DNA from: Liquidambar formosana
Taxonomy: Eukaryota; Streptophyta; Magnoliopsida; Saxifragales; Altingiaceae
Length of the DNA stretch: 64,000 bases
Reading direction: 5' to 3'
Assembly (NCBI GenBank): GCA_039720395.1
Contig: CM077833.1
Coordinates: forward strand, 10,663,133-10,727,132
The position numbers were made by a program, and so were the translations under genes. The stretch's first letter is position 1. Each line of letters starts with the position of its first letter. Shown piece after piece: positions 10,049 through 21,442 of the stretch. Under the pieces are notes generated by a model that had not been told where the DNA came from, made no database searches, and saw nothing but the letters and a program-made list of their open reading frames with translations.

Positions 10049-10378
10049 ACTTACCAAATGAGTGCCAACAAAATCGGATCATGGTCTGATCTTTCCAGTG
10101 GTAGGACAAGTTCCTACACATTTCCCAGATGTATGCACCAATCTCAGTTACAAATAACTCTATCCAACTTCTCCAGAACACAATTTATTCCACTTCAGTC
10201 CTTTCAGTGAAAAACTTACCAAATGAGTGCCAACAAAATCGGATCATGGTCTGATCTTTCCAGTGGTAGGACAAGTTCCTACACATTTCCCAGATGTATG
10301 CACCAATCTCAGTTACAAATAACTCTATCCAACTTCTCCAGAACACAATTTATTCCACTTCAGTCCTTTCAGTGAAAA
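10049..10378. repeat. Tandem duplication of a 165-bp unit, apparently identical copies
   Basis: The unit from TTACCAAATGAGTGCCAACA (10051) to TTTCAGTGAAAA recurs 165 bp later (10216) with no difference that I can see. Duplication copy B has only one unit (near 37031), so this arose in copy A after the segmental duplication. Confidence 0.95.
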
Positions 10379-12475
10379 TAGATCCACACTATATCCACAA
10401 TTTATTCCACTTCTACCAGCCTGTATTCATTTCCCCACTCAGATGCACACTATCCACGCTCTCAATATTAAGAGAAAAAAAAAAAAAAAAGCACATTTTC
10501 CCAAAATTCTATCCACAAACTCCTTTTGATGCTTAGTCTCCCTCAATTTGGACCAATTTGGTGATTTCATGAACTGTTAGGGGTCGACCCACACCCCTAA
10601 AGATCCAAGCTAATAGCCTAATGATTCCATAATAGCTTTTTTAAAACAACCACCTAAACCCTCTTATTAGAAAGCAATTTTTTGATAGATCAAATATCAC
10701 GTTTAGAAATATGTCCGAACCCTCAAACTCCATTAAATGAGCAATTGACCTAATTCTTTACCAATCTACCATGTCCCTCTTCTATGCTGAACAACACCAG
10801 TAGCCAGCCAGTCGACTCTGCTTCCTTGCCACTGATCAAAGGAGCTATAATCTCGCTCAACCTCATCCTGGTTTCTCAATCACTTTCTTGCTGCTGCCCA
10901 GGAGGAACTTCCCCTCTTGACACTGAATGTCTAAACTCCTGAACTACTGAGGAGTGTTAACTCTCTTGTCAAGCACCTACAACATAGAACTAGATACAGA
11001 AAAATAAAAAATGTTGCATTTGTCAACTTATTATTCAACCACAATTGCAAGACATTAAATAGTAAGATCAACCAAAACACCTAAAGACCTGCATTTACAG
11101 TCTTTGCTTCAACACATGTACAGAGATTTTTTCAAACAATGATAGCACCAGGAATTCACATTTTTAGTTTAAAAGTGTTAACCCACTTCTGCCTTCACAC
11201 AAGTAAGCAAAATCTTTGAATTGGCTCAACATTGTGATTTCTACTACTGTTTCATAAGTCAATATGAGGATAGACTCACAGGTGGAGCCCAGCTTTGCTA
11301 AGCTCCACCATAAAATATTTATACTAGTTTTCGGCATGTGCAAATTTAGTTTAGATGTGAAATTTAGAAAGGATAAGTTGAAATTTTTCCCACATGAGAA
11401 GCCATATGATCTCCACAATTTGATAATATTAAAAATCTTTGACTCCATCATAACCAAATCTTAGAAAGAATGAATGCTGGAACTGAAGCTCACAATGACC
11501 TTGATTTCTAACACAGCCTAATCTCCACAAGACCCATTGCAAGAAGGAAGAGTAAGGGAGGACTTCAGTCCTCAATAATCTATTCAAAAGGATGCCACAT
11601 CTCTATACATTTTTTATTTGATGCGTGTAAAATGCCACATCTCTATAAATAAGTGGATGTTCACTCGCCTACTCTAAAAGAACTAAACAATATGGACATC
11701 TTCACATCAGATGAAGTCCTTCAGTTGAAAACAAGATGCATTTGAATTCCCAAAATAAAAAAATTTAACAATTAAATTAAAAAAACAAAAACTTCGAAAA
11801 AATATCCACACACTTGATTCTCAACAACCTGCCTACTTCTGCACCTCTGGCCCTAAGCTAAAAAAACTGGCACAACCAAAGATGATGTCTAATCACGTAC
11901 TTCTCACAAGCATATGGTGTCAAAACTTGAACCATATGTAACCAACTATTCATCTCCATGGGCAGGGTGTGGGGGACACAAAGAAGAAAGAACAAAAACT
12001 TGAACCAACTGTGACCAAACTATTTAAAATATAAACAATCATCTCCCAAAAATAAATAAAATAAGGAAACTTCAAACTAAGGGTACAACTCGGTTCGGTT
12101 TGGCCTTAACCCAGAAAAAAACCGTCCAAGGGTCAGTTCTCATTTTGTTAACCCATAACCAAACCATATGGTAATAGAATCAAACCAACCCAACCCATTG
12201 CAAAGTTCGGGTTGGTTCGGTTTGTAAAGAATGCTTTCATAATCTTTTTTGTTATTATAACAAGTAACACTAGTAAGCAACTCAAGCTTCAATTCATTCC
12301 AAACTATCCAAAAGATAACATATTATATGCTTTTATAGAGTAGGTTGCTTCTTAGAGAATAAATCACTAGCTTCCTCTATAAGCAACTAAGTGGTTTCCT
12401 TGAGAAGCAACAAGAAGGCTTTCAAGAGAAGCAACCAGAAAACTTCTTAGAGAAGCAACTAGAATTTGCACTGCT

Positions 12476-12483
12476 AGTAAATA
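12476..12483. repeat. 8-bp target site duplication, left
   Basis: AGTAAATA before the hAT MITE; repeated exactly at 12757-12764. Confidence 0.85.
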
Positions 12484-12756
12484 TAGAGCCTAGATCCTCT
12501 GCTTGGGTGTGCTTGGGTTTGAAGGAGATTGCACAACGTCATTAACTGAATCATTCAACGGTTGGAATTCGCAAAGCCAACTGGTTAATCCCGTAAATTC
12601 CACTTAAATCCATGGACAATTCCCTTTGGCAAATCTTCCTTATCTATGCACATGGAAGAGTCCAAAACGAGAATTATAGCCGTTGGATGGTCCATTTTAA
12701 TGACGTAGCGCAATCTCCTTCAAACCCAAGCACACCCAAGCAGAGGATCCAGACTC
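12484..12756. mobile_element. hAT-type MITE
   Basis: 273 bp with terminal inverted repeats of about 85 bp: TAGAGCCTAGATCCTCTGCT on the left, and GAGTCTGGATCCTCTGCTTG read inward from the right. The flanking 8-bp duplication is exact (AGTAAATA), as expected of the hAT superfamily. A diverged orthologous copy is at 41270-41579 in copy B, so insertion preceded the segmental duplication. Confidence 0.85.
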
Positions 12757-15075
12757 AGTAAATAAACTTAATGAAGTTCAAAAAATTCCTGACACATCCT
12801 AAACATAACTTAATTCTTAGCTCCTTCCTACTATTAATTATTTATTATTACTACTAATTAAACCAATTCTACTCCCATTCGGATTATAATCATTCCAATA
12901 CAAAGGACATCCCAAATTCACCCAGTTTGTCCTTTTCTTGTAAGCATGCTCTGCATCACAGTCTTAACTTTGTTGAAACTTCTTATGCTTCAATTGTTTA
13001 CGAACACTATTGAAGTTCACAACATATTGACGATCATTATTTATTAAAATAGTCACTAGTACTTAAAATCATACGATTGGAATGTCAAAGGTTAAATGTC
13101 AAGTGTTAGTATTTACTGCAAGCTCTATATATTGATCATACTTGTAGGACTATCGCTTTCTATTAATTATTGTACTTTAATAATACTAAAAGTCTTCTAG
13201 TTTAGCCAAAGGCTTTAACACAGTCTTATATTTTACATTATTTTACATAAACATGAACATGATATAACATCCATATTTTACATTATTTCCCCAACCAATA
13301 AAAAATACTTCGGATTATGAACATTTTCTATTCTCTGGTAATGAAATGCTTCCTAAAAATAATATCATTGAACTATAGTATGACAACTTTTGCTTCAGTT
13401 TACACGAAGACAAACTAAACAGTGATCAATCAGATTTCTTTAATATCCTACATGTTATAATTAACTTAGAAAAAATATATTTAAGTAATTATATTGACAG
13501 ATATAACAGTACAACATAATCTAACCATTGAAATAACAGATTTTTAACACAAATTCAAGTGAAATGATTACTCTATTTCATAAGGGGCAACTTAGGTGTA
13601 TGACAACAAACAATTGAAAACTGTACAAATTCAATCACAAAGCCACAAACTGGAATGTCCATTCAAACACATTTTTGTGGTTTTGACCGAAAAATAATCA
13701 AACCAACCTTTGACATGTTCCTGCCTTAACCTTTTTAACTACTTTTGACAAAGAAGGCACAACCTCAAGGTCGACATCATATGATTGCTTTGTTTGGAAA
13801 CAGAATATAACTTGGTAACTACTCTTCTGCACAACAACTGGGAGACAAAGAGACCGTACATACTATATTCAAATGTTATCAATTTCTTGGATGAATAATC
13901 ATTTGGGAGCAGAAAAGGTAAATTCTGAGTAATAATATACTTCAAGCAATTTCTTAGTTCCCAGCTTTCCGTCCAACAAAGTAAGATTTTGTCCCCCACA
14001 TCTTATAGGCTAATTCCTAGGGATCAAGTTATTGAATCTTTAGGTAATAAAACCAAATTCCCTAACCGCCCATAGTTCTTGATATTACAATATAAGATTT
14101 AAATCCTAGATTCAAATTGAATCTAAAACTTCATGGTTTGAATATCAATAAATCCACAAATTTCTTCTTGAATCTGATAACGTAAATCGAATCTGAAATC
14201 TTCAAACGATCTTTAAGTGTGCCTTAAAAATATGAACTTTGATACATCCATCTTTAAATCTTTTGGGAGTTTACTTTAATAATATCAGCTCTGAACCTCT
14301 GATACATCTATTTTTATAATTTTTTGGTGCCTTTTTGGGTTTTTTTTTTTTAAAAAAAAGTTGGAAACAAGGAGAGAATTGCATTATCATACTCACAAGT
14401 CACAACTGAGCAACGACTCAAAAATAGAAATCCAGAGACTAGAAACTCTCCAGAAAATTAATTCCACCACTAACATCACCCGAACTCCCAGAGTTGAGGA
14501 GTGCACAATATTAATTTCAGTACTGGTTAAATATCAACATGAATCTACAGAAAACATATAAATGAAACTTGGTAACATAGATAAAACAAGGAATTGATGT
14601 TTCTCCCACAAGTATCCCAAAAGAAGGACCACAAGAAGTAAATTCCTTAATTCACAAAAATCATAAGTGATTGTAATATGCATAATGGATTATGGCCAAC
14701 ACAACCCTATCACAACAAACAGATCAGAAATAGGGACTAGCTCCAATAATAGATGTTTACACGGCATAAATATTCAACAATGAGCTAACACGTGGCATCT
14801 ATAGTCACCTATTTGTAAAAAGCTGGGTGGGTATCAGGGCAACAAGGGTCAGGGTAATTCAACACCTTAAAGGCTCAGGCAACAAGGGTCTGGGGTAATT
14901 CGACACCTTAGAGGCTCGTCTCTTACCATTTCTTTGCGTCCTAAATTCTAACCCTCATAAGCCAATCAAAGCCAATGGCAGGACCTACGAGGGCTACTTA
15001 TGGCCCAGAGCAGGCTGAGGCACTAAAGCACGCTACCTCAACCCATTTCAATGGAATATCTTCAAGGTCTTAGAC

Positions 15076-15717
15076 ATGGACTAAAATATCCATGATATCT
15101 TCGATATATCCACGATATATCCATATATCTGTACCCCTCGATACAATATTTAACTGACATATCTTTTTCGCAAAATATCTTTACGATATTGTCAAAATTT
15201 TCGATATTATTGATAGAATCTCAATATATCCATAATATCTTTGTTTTTTCACATGGTATCGTCAATATATCAAATATATTGAGATATGTCCACTATATCG
15301 AGGATATCAAGATATTTATTTTCTTGTTATTGCGTCAAAATTATCACCTCTTACTCTTTTAGTATTGATTCATATAAATATTTCAATTATACTAATGACT
15401 TAAATTAATGTTATAAAGTAACAACCTTCATTTACTTTGTTAAAATATTCATTCTATCACTTAGTGACACAATTTTTATACTTTACACAATACATACTTT
15501 TCTAATACACATTCAAATTGAAATATTTTAATTCTAAACTGTTTATTAGAGTCTAATTGTTCCCATATTTTCAATGAAAATATATATGTTTAACTAACAA
15601 TATCCGTCATCTCTCTTAATCGATATCAAAATTTTTGATATATCTATCGATATATCCGATATATCCGTGTTTTTGGACTTTCGATATATCCATCGATATC
15701 GATATTTAAGTCCTTGT
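15076..15717. mobile_element. Non-autonomous hAT-type element present only in copy A
   Basis: 642 bp, starting ATGGACTAAAATATC and ending with a sequence that reads inward as ACAAGGACTTAAATATC. The subterminal regions are packed with GATATATC and related words in both orientations, as is usual for hAT transposase binding regions. The flanks TCTTAGAC (15068-15075) and TATTAGAC (15718-15725) match at 7 of 8 positions. Copy B has the uninterrupted site CCTTAGAC (43956-43963). Confidence 0.8.
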
Positions 15718-16227
15718 TATTAGACTGGTGGCTAGAGCAAGCGCTAATTGAGCTAATCAAGCAGCTCGCTCCATAATTGGGGCAGATCCCCTACTGCTAG
15801 TCACTAGGGGGGAATGAGGTCCATATTAACCACTAGGCACAAGCCACACACAATGTAAGCTCATTGAATAGCCTCATGAACTTGCATCTACAAAATTCCA
15901 TAAGCACTATGAGTGGGAAAGTCTCCCATTGGTTAGCTAATTAAACCAATAAAATTTTGCCACATGGAAGGCCTAAATTCCTACATAAAGATCGATAGCA
16001 AGGACCAAGAGCATTCCCATTCTTTAGATCCTCTCATATTGCACAACATAAGGTTTCCCCCTAGTTGCCTTTTTCTCCCCATTGCAGCACCCTCTTACTA
16101 TCTCATCAACTCGGACGTCACTAGCTCACATTATTCATTTCTTGTTCTCCTACAAGAACCTACCTATCAACAATAGGCACTAAATGGTGCCAACATATTC
16201 TCAGAGGTTTTGTGCAAGCTATTTTAG

Positions 16228-16581
16228 GTGGTAGTTAGGCTTACAAGGCCAATGGTGGGGACCAAGCTCCTACAAGTGCAGAGCCAACCAGCCAACCTTA
16301 CCACTTCAGTGATTCTAGCTTGCACAAACTCCTTTCAACAAGTCTACTGCCTTTATAGTATGCCATACACTAAAGGTGACACAAGTCCAAGGGGCAAGTT
16401 GTCACCTGTTGACAAGGCTTGCTCATCTAACCGCATTATAGTGAATGTGAACAAAATACTAGCTGATCTTCCAAAGGTCCAAGACCTTCAAGAGTCTATG
16501 TTACTTAAAGGTTATGATATATTGGCAAGTGATGGAAGAAAGTTCAAATCATTTGCTTCTCTCTACTCATTTAATTCGTAG
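16228..16581 (+). other. Unidentified ORF shared by both duplication copies (copy A)
   Basis: A 117-codon frame that aligns without gaps over about 108 codons with 45021-45458. Recognisable stretches include SPRGKLSPVDKACSSNRIIV and LPKVQDLQESMLLKGYDILA. I do not recognise the family. Most nucleotide differences between the two copies change the amino acid, which looks like neutral drift rather than protein constraint. It could be a relic exon or transposon sequence. Confidence 0.3.
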
Positions 16582-16583
16582 AT

Positions 16584-16880
16584 TCAACCTTTAAAATTAG
16601 AAAACAAGAACCATAAAACACAATAGCTCTGGCCATGATAATAGGAAACTTTCACTACTGTCTCAAATAGAATTGAGAATGTTATAATGGGTTTGCAAGG
16701 TGGCCATGGTGGACCATATAGCAGCAAAATTCTATTTTGGGATGCTTCTTTCAAGAGCATGGCCACACCAGAAGCATGAGGGCATGCCATAGACATTCCA
16801 GAGATCATATTGTAATCATTGGACAAGTACAAATTTGACCCAATCTTGGCTGCATATCCATATGGTATGCATTAGATTTG
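16584..16880 (-). pseudogene. Subtilisin-like protease (SBT) gene fragment
   Basis: On the minus strand the text reads GYAAKIGSNLYLSNDYNMIS, then GMSMACPHASGVAMLLKEA. This is the catalytic serine region of plant subtilases (usual motif GTSMACPHASGVAALLK); the catalytic Ser is kept and Thr is changed to Met. After about residue 30 the family's following AAIRSAMMTTANP-type segment is found only in shifted frames with stops. No other subtilase domains are near. It lies just outside the end of duplication copy A. Confidence 0.8.
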
Positions 16881-17460
16881 TGCTCAATCTAACCAAACTT
16901 ACCACCCTTCTGACTAAGTTTGGGTTGGCCTCTAATCGAGCCCAGCCGACTGAGTTGCAGCCCTACCTCTTACCCTTTTTTTTATTTCATTTAAAAGATT
17001 CAAAAGTGACCTGGGAAAAAAATTAATGGAAAGGCAAGAAAATATAAGTTTCCATTCCATACTAAGATTCATAACATCAAGTAAGCATAAGAAACCTAAT
17101 AGAATAAATAATCTGACCTCATTCCTGCCATCCTTCTTGGCATTATGTATATAATATAAAAGAACAAGAAATAACAAAATGATGGATGCCACACATACTG
17201 AAGGTTTTATCCCTTCAAGCTCTAACAAACAGAACTATGTAGCAAAGGGGAAAAGCTCAGACTCTAAGTTCTGGTAAGTCTAGATAGAAAAAATTCATCT
17301 TGCCAAGCTTAGAGATCAACAGAATAGGTGACAGTAAACAATAGCAAAATCCTCAAGTTAAACTTAGTTGGGAAAGAAACAAGAAGCTCACTCGTCTTAG
17401 GAACATTAACTGAATCCAGAAAATTCCAAAGCAGAACAGATACCCATCTTCAGTCTGTTT
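16881..17460. other. 3' flank of the bL12m gene
   Basis: No gene seen. It probably includes the 3' UTR and polyadenylation region of the minus-strand bL12m gene. Confidence 0.5.
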
Positions 17461-18135
17461 TCATTCCATAACAACTTTTGCCCCAAGAGCTTTCATCTTC
17501 TCGATTATTTGCTCAGCTTCCTCTTTTGAGACTCCTTTCTTAAACACCGACGGCGTCTTCTCCACTAAATCCTTTGCCTCCTTGAGACCCAAATCAGTGA
17601 AGCTCCTGACTTCTTTGATTATTTTGATCTTTGAAGCCGCTTCGTATGACTCCAATTTCAATTCGAAAACAGTCTTTTCTGGTTTCTTCTCCTCCTTGGC
17701 TGCCGTCGGTGCCTTCATTGCCATTCCAGCCATACCAGCAGCACCTGGTTTCATGACCCCCACAACAGGCAGGTCCTTCATACCCAGTTTTTTCATCAAA
17801 ATTGAGGACAGCTCTGCGATTTCAACCAATGTGAGTCCAGAAATTTCATCTACCAATCTGAAAACCCGATCAGTTGGAGGACTACGATGCTCCGTAGGAT
17901 CAAAAGTTGCTGGATCATAATCAGCAGGGAGACGCCTTTGGTCGATCTCTACTTCTTCCTCCTCTTCCTCCTCTTTCCTCGCAGGTTGACTAAGGTTTCG
18001 AGATGAACCTTTTATGTTAACAGGATTAAGTGCTACTACATGGGTAAGAACGGGTCTTCTACAGAACCCATTAGGTAAATGATGCCTTAGTCTTAGAATC
18101 AAGCTCATTTCTGGGTTTTTCGGGATCCTTTTCAC
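17461..18135 (-). CDS. Mitochondrial large-subunit ribosomal protein bL12m (L7/L12)
   Basis: 224 residues if the first Met is used; a second start at residue 10 (base 18108, MSLILRLRHHLPNGFCRRP) gives a better basic, amphipathic mitochondrial targeting sequence. After the leader come an acidic run of seven Glu (55-61), the L12 dimerisation domain (about 88-120, RVFRLVDEISGLTLVEIAEL), an Ala/Gly/Met hinge (131-150) and the C-terminal factor-binding domain (154-224) with VRSFTDLGLKEAKDLVEKTP and the ending EKMKALGAKVV. bL12 forms the ribosomal stalk that recruits elongation factors. The coding region is uninterrupted. A probable 5' UTR intron ends at 18203 (GATTTCAG), and a five-codon upstream ORF precedes the start. 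Confidence 0.93.
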   Translation of the reverse strand: MKRIPKNPEMSLILRLRHHLPNGFCRRPVLTHVVALNPVNIKGSSRNLSQPARKEEEEEEEVEIDQRRLPADYDPATFDPTEHRSPPTDRVFRLVDEISGLTLVEIAELSSILMKKLGMKDLPVVGVMKPGAAGMAGMAMKAPTAAKEEKKPEKTVFELKLESYEAASKIKIIKEVRSFTDLGLKEAKDLVEKTPSVFKKGVSKEEAEQIIEKMKALGAKVVME

Positions 18136-18155
18136 CTTTTCGATGGCAAATCAAC

Positions 18156-18170
18156 CTATAAAGAAGCCAT
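18156..18170 (-). promoter_or_regulatory. Short upstream ORF in the bL12m leader
   Basis: ATG GCT TCT TTA TAG, ending 20 bp before the first in-frame ATG of bL12m. It may reduce initiation at the first main ATG. The context AAAAAATGG has a favourable purine at -3 and G at +4. Confidence 0.4.
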
Positions 18171-18325
18171 TTTTTGAGCTCTCAAAGGAGCAAAACTACA
18201 GCCTGAAATCCATAAACAACAAAAGATAGAGAATGATCAGAAATATTTGCTGCAAAACCGGGTTATATGGAAGAGCAATTTAGTTGTTTAAATTGATAAA
18301 AGCGGAAATTTAAGTAAAGTTTCCC

Positions 18326-18388
18326 CAGAGAGAGAAAGAGAGAGAGAGATGGATTGGGATCCCATCTGTGTGTGTATGTGGAGAGAGA

Positions 18389-18419
<31 letters not shown>

Positions 18420-18420
18420 G
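18326..18420. repeat. (GA)n microsatellite in the bL12m 5' region
   Basis: Interrupted GA runs, reading as CT on the transcribed minus strand. CT-rich tracts are common in plant leaders and core promoters. Confidence 0.85.
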
Positions 18421-18984
18421 TGTACCATGAGAAGATGGAGAGGGTGTAGAGAGCTGGGTAGTGGGAAAGAACGTCTAAGGGCTCGTTTGGGATAGCTGTA
18501 GCTTTTGCAGCTTTTGCTGTAGAAGAAGCGAAGCAGAAGCTAGCTCTACTAATTGAGTACTGAGAAGTGTTTGGGAACTGTTTTCAAAAGTGTTGTTAGA
18601 TGTTAGAAGAGCTTCTTTACCTGTTTGGCAAAAACAAGTCCTAAAACCACTACAACCTTGAAATGACACTATTGCCCTTAATGAAAGTGCTTATATTGCC
18701 TGTTTGGTAGTAAAAAATCTACTGAAAATGCTTTTTTTATGATTTTATTTTAAAAAATATTTAAAAAGAGGATCATATCATTAACCACAACTCAACTATT
18801 TTGCTCAAAATGACCATAGTTTGGAGTACTCTTTCTACCAAAAAAACAAAGGGAAAAAAACTATTGATACAATAAGGTGGTGCATATCTACTAATAAGCT
18901 CTATAGTAATCTTATCACGAATAACTCTCATTTGACTATCATTCATTGTTACACAATAAATCAACTCATGGACATCTTTTTCTT
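18421..18984. other. bL12m promoter side and possible transposon end
   Basis: The bL12m promoter should start here. From 18479 the text GGGCTCGTTTGGGATAGC resembles the ends of hAT or PIF-type elements, and a partly matching inverted end (TGATCCCAAACAAACAGTAG) is at about 21185-21205. I cannot prove that the two belong together. Confidence 0.35.
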
Positions 18985-19346
18985 CTTTTTTTTCGGTAAG
19001 TAAGAATATCACTACAAAGAAAGGGAAAGAATACACCTTGGCACATTGCCAAGTAATTACAACTGAAAAGGGGCAAAGCAAAAGCCCCAATATACACAAA
19101 AAGATCTACTTCTATGATTGTCAATAGGCCTTTTGGATCCCACTAATCTACATCTAACATCTTTGACAATATTACAAAAAATTACATAAACACTAGAGTG
19201 GTTGTTTCCATGAATTCGGCCATTCCTTTTTCTCCAAATATTATACACAGTAGCAGCCCAAAGATATTCATTAAGCAAAAAGCGAGGGAGCCGCAAAATG
19301 CAACAAAGTGCCAAAGGGCAAGTTATCTTCATGACTGCAAAGGGGA
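18985..19346 (-). mobile_element. LINE 3' end fragment
   Basis: The minus strand translates to EYLWAATVYNIWRKRNGRIH, the typical C-terminal segment after the reverse transcriptase zinc-binding domain of plant LINEs. It then ends CTTACTTACC followed by an A-rich tail (18985-18998 region). The fragment at 56250-57003 is of the same family. It is heavily 5'-truncated. Confidence 0.7.
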
Positions 19347-19614
19347 AAAATGGAAAAAGAAACACTATTGATCCCACACATATAGCCAAACAAAAAAAAG
19401 AAAAAAAAATCACCATACCAAAGAAAACTCTCCATTCATTTTTAAATATCCTACTTTACAAGGGAGCAATTCACCCAAATGAAATGGAAAAAGAAACACG
19501 GCTGATCCCACACATATAGCCAAACAAAAAAAATAAAAAAAATCACTATACCAAAGAAAACTCTCCATTCATTTTTAAATATCCTACTTTACAAGGGAGC
19601 AATTCACCCAAATG
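19347..19614. repeat. Tandem duplication of a 134-bp unit
   Basis: Units 19347-19480 and 19481-19614 share TGGAAAAAGAAACAC and TTTTTAAATATCCTACTTTA with only a handful of differences. The first unit overlaps the 5' edge of the LINE fragment. Confidence 0.9.
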
Positions 19615-20806
19615 AGGCCTAAGGTAATCAATAAGGACCTCCTGGATATACAGTAAAAAAATAAACTATGATCCATGATTAGTAGAAGCAAAATATGATT
19701 CAATGCACTATCATAAAATGTGGATGTCATGCCAAATATACAAACTCCACCAACTTTAAAGGAAAAAAAATGCATTAATAATAGTGAGATAATATTGTTC
19801 TTGATCTATATATCAAAATCAAACTGCAAATATGCTTGCCTTAAAAATATCATGACTGTAGTCTGTCTCAATATTAAAAATAGTTAGCATAATAATGACC
19901 ATTTGCTAGCTTGGTAGGTTTTCAAGTTCACAATTGGTTCATCCACTATAACAATAGAGTAATAGACCATTTCTTATAGCTGATAAAAATTAATAAATAA
20001 ATAAATAAATAGACCATTTCTTATATAAATAATAAACCCCAACACTACAAGGATCCAATGATCTAAAATCTGAGATTAAGGGAACAGAGTAGGGCCATCC
20101 AAAGTCATTTCCATTCTTATGAGCCCATTCTAGCTCCATCAAATATGCAAGTATGCATGGGAGAAGAGAGGATGGCCACATGTCTCTATGGGTAACATTT
20201 ATTAAATGAAAATACATTTTTGCTAGTCTTGCAAAAGTATGCTTTATATAAAATTTAAGCATGATATTTTTAGGGTAGCCTGTAACTTCAGATAGATTAA
20301 ACACTAAGGAAGTAGTTGTTGATTACCCCATGATATTATAGCTACATCTGAGAGGAGAGAATTCATCATGATATTCTTATTTGAAATTTTACCCATTTTT
20401 TTTCTCTAATACACTGTTGCTTAACAGAGGAAACGACATACCCAATTTACATAAGACAAACAAAAGGACTTCAAACCAATATTAATATGCTTTGAGGAAT
20501 ACACACAGACCACTAAGAAATAGTGGTCTGTGTGTATTATCCAGTCAAAATAGTTAGTAATCAAAGAAATTATCACCGACATCCCTAGCACAAGTAACAC
20601 AGGACGTTCAAAAAATTAAAGCAAAAACAATAAAATTTTAGAAGTAAATTGAAAACATCCAAATCATATAATTGGCTAAACACGATTTCTTAGCATGGAA
20701 AACAATACGGATTAGAAGATTATAAAGAAATCTAGGGTTTAAAAAAAAAAGGACTGGTATGAGAAAATAGAGAGATTTGGAAAGAGAAGGGAGGGAGAAA
20801 TTTTAC
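19615..20806. other. Intergenic; contains a perfect hairpin
   Basis: No gene supported. A perfect 18-bp inverted repeat with a 5-base loop is at 20498-20538 (listed separately). Confidence 0.5.
20498..20538. repeat. Perfect short hairpin
   Basis: AATACACACAGACCACTA, the loop AGAAA, then the exact complement. It has no GC-rich stem followed by a T run in a bacterial sense; this is a plant sequence. It could be a tiny fold-back element. Confidence 0.9.
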
Positions 20807-20955
20807 CTGCAATATTCGCCGGAAATAGGGACGCGCAGTCGCCGGAGAGAGATGATCAGATGAATGACCGAGATTCATCAACGAAAGAGAAGCTTTGGGC
20901 AAGAATGACGGTGGGAACTGGCGAGGTCGAAAATGGACCGTGATTCTTGAGGATC
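20807..20955 (-). other. Candidate first exon of an unidentified gene
   Basis: A locally GC-rich stretch on the minus strand reads MNLGHSSDHLSPATARPYFR and then RILQ, followed by a good splice donor (GCAG|GTAAAA at 20807/20806). No following exon was recognised. It might be a 5' exon of a gene or a relic; the protein is not one I know. Confidence 0.25.
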
Positions 20956-21442
20956 TAAAGGGTATTCCCTTTCTTTGAGTGTGTAATGCGAGGGTATATT
21001 TGGTAATCTGAAAAGTTTCATTAAACAAAAATCAGCTTCTCGCATCACGTTTTGGAGAACCAACGATCCGGACACTTTCTGGCCCCAACACACTGTTTGG
21101 GCTTGAAAGGTCTTTCATATTTTCACCCAAATAGTCACCTAACGTGCTTTTGAGTCCTAGAAGCACATTTAAGCTTCTCAAAAGTGATCCCAAACAAACA
21201 GTAGGGCTCATCAGTCGAACGAAGAGAGTCTCATGAAAAATAGTTTAAACATAGAGAAATGGGTTCAACTAGGGCTTGCAACTTGATGGGGAATTTGGGG
21301 TGCAAAAGACGATTTGTTGAGAATAGCTAATGAGGTGTGATTTCGGTTAGAGTTGGGGTTGGGGTCATCCAAAAGATAAGGGTTAGGGCTAGATGCGATT
21401 GGGTCTAAAGTGTGATGGTCTATTGTGTGCATTGGTGAGATG

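Larger units (their letters stand above)
7450..16570. repeat. Segmental duplication, copy A
   Basis: About 9.1 kb that aligns in the same order and orientation with 34560-45420. Shared landmarks include AAGAGTTTTCTCTGAATCGA (7656 and 34768), TTAGGGGTCGACCCACACCC (near 10578 and 37781), a 3' block near 14340, and a shared ORF at 16228/45021. In stretches I compared, roughly 7-10% of bases differ. No intact conserved gene is seen inside. Apart from the elements listed separately, the stretches 8172-9231, 9581-10048, 10379-12483, 12757-15075 and 15718-16227 hold no gene I can support. The last part ends beside a subtilase gene fragment. Confidence 0.9.

Noticed and set aside
17582..17920. 112-codon plus-strand ORF over bL12m
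   Set aside because: It is the antisense shadow of the bL12m coding region.
18479..21205. Single 2.7-kb transposon
   Set aside because: The proposed ends share only a GTTTGGGAT core and no matching target duplication could be found.
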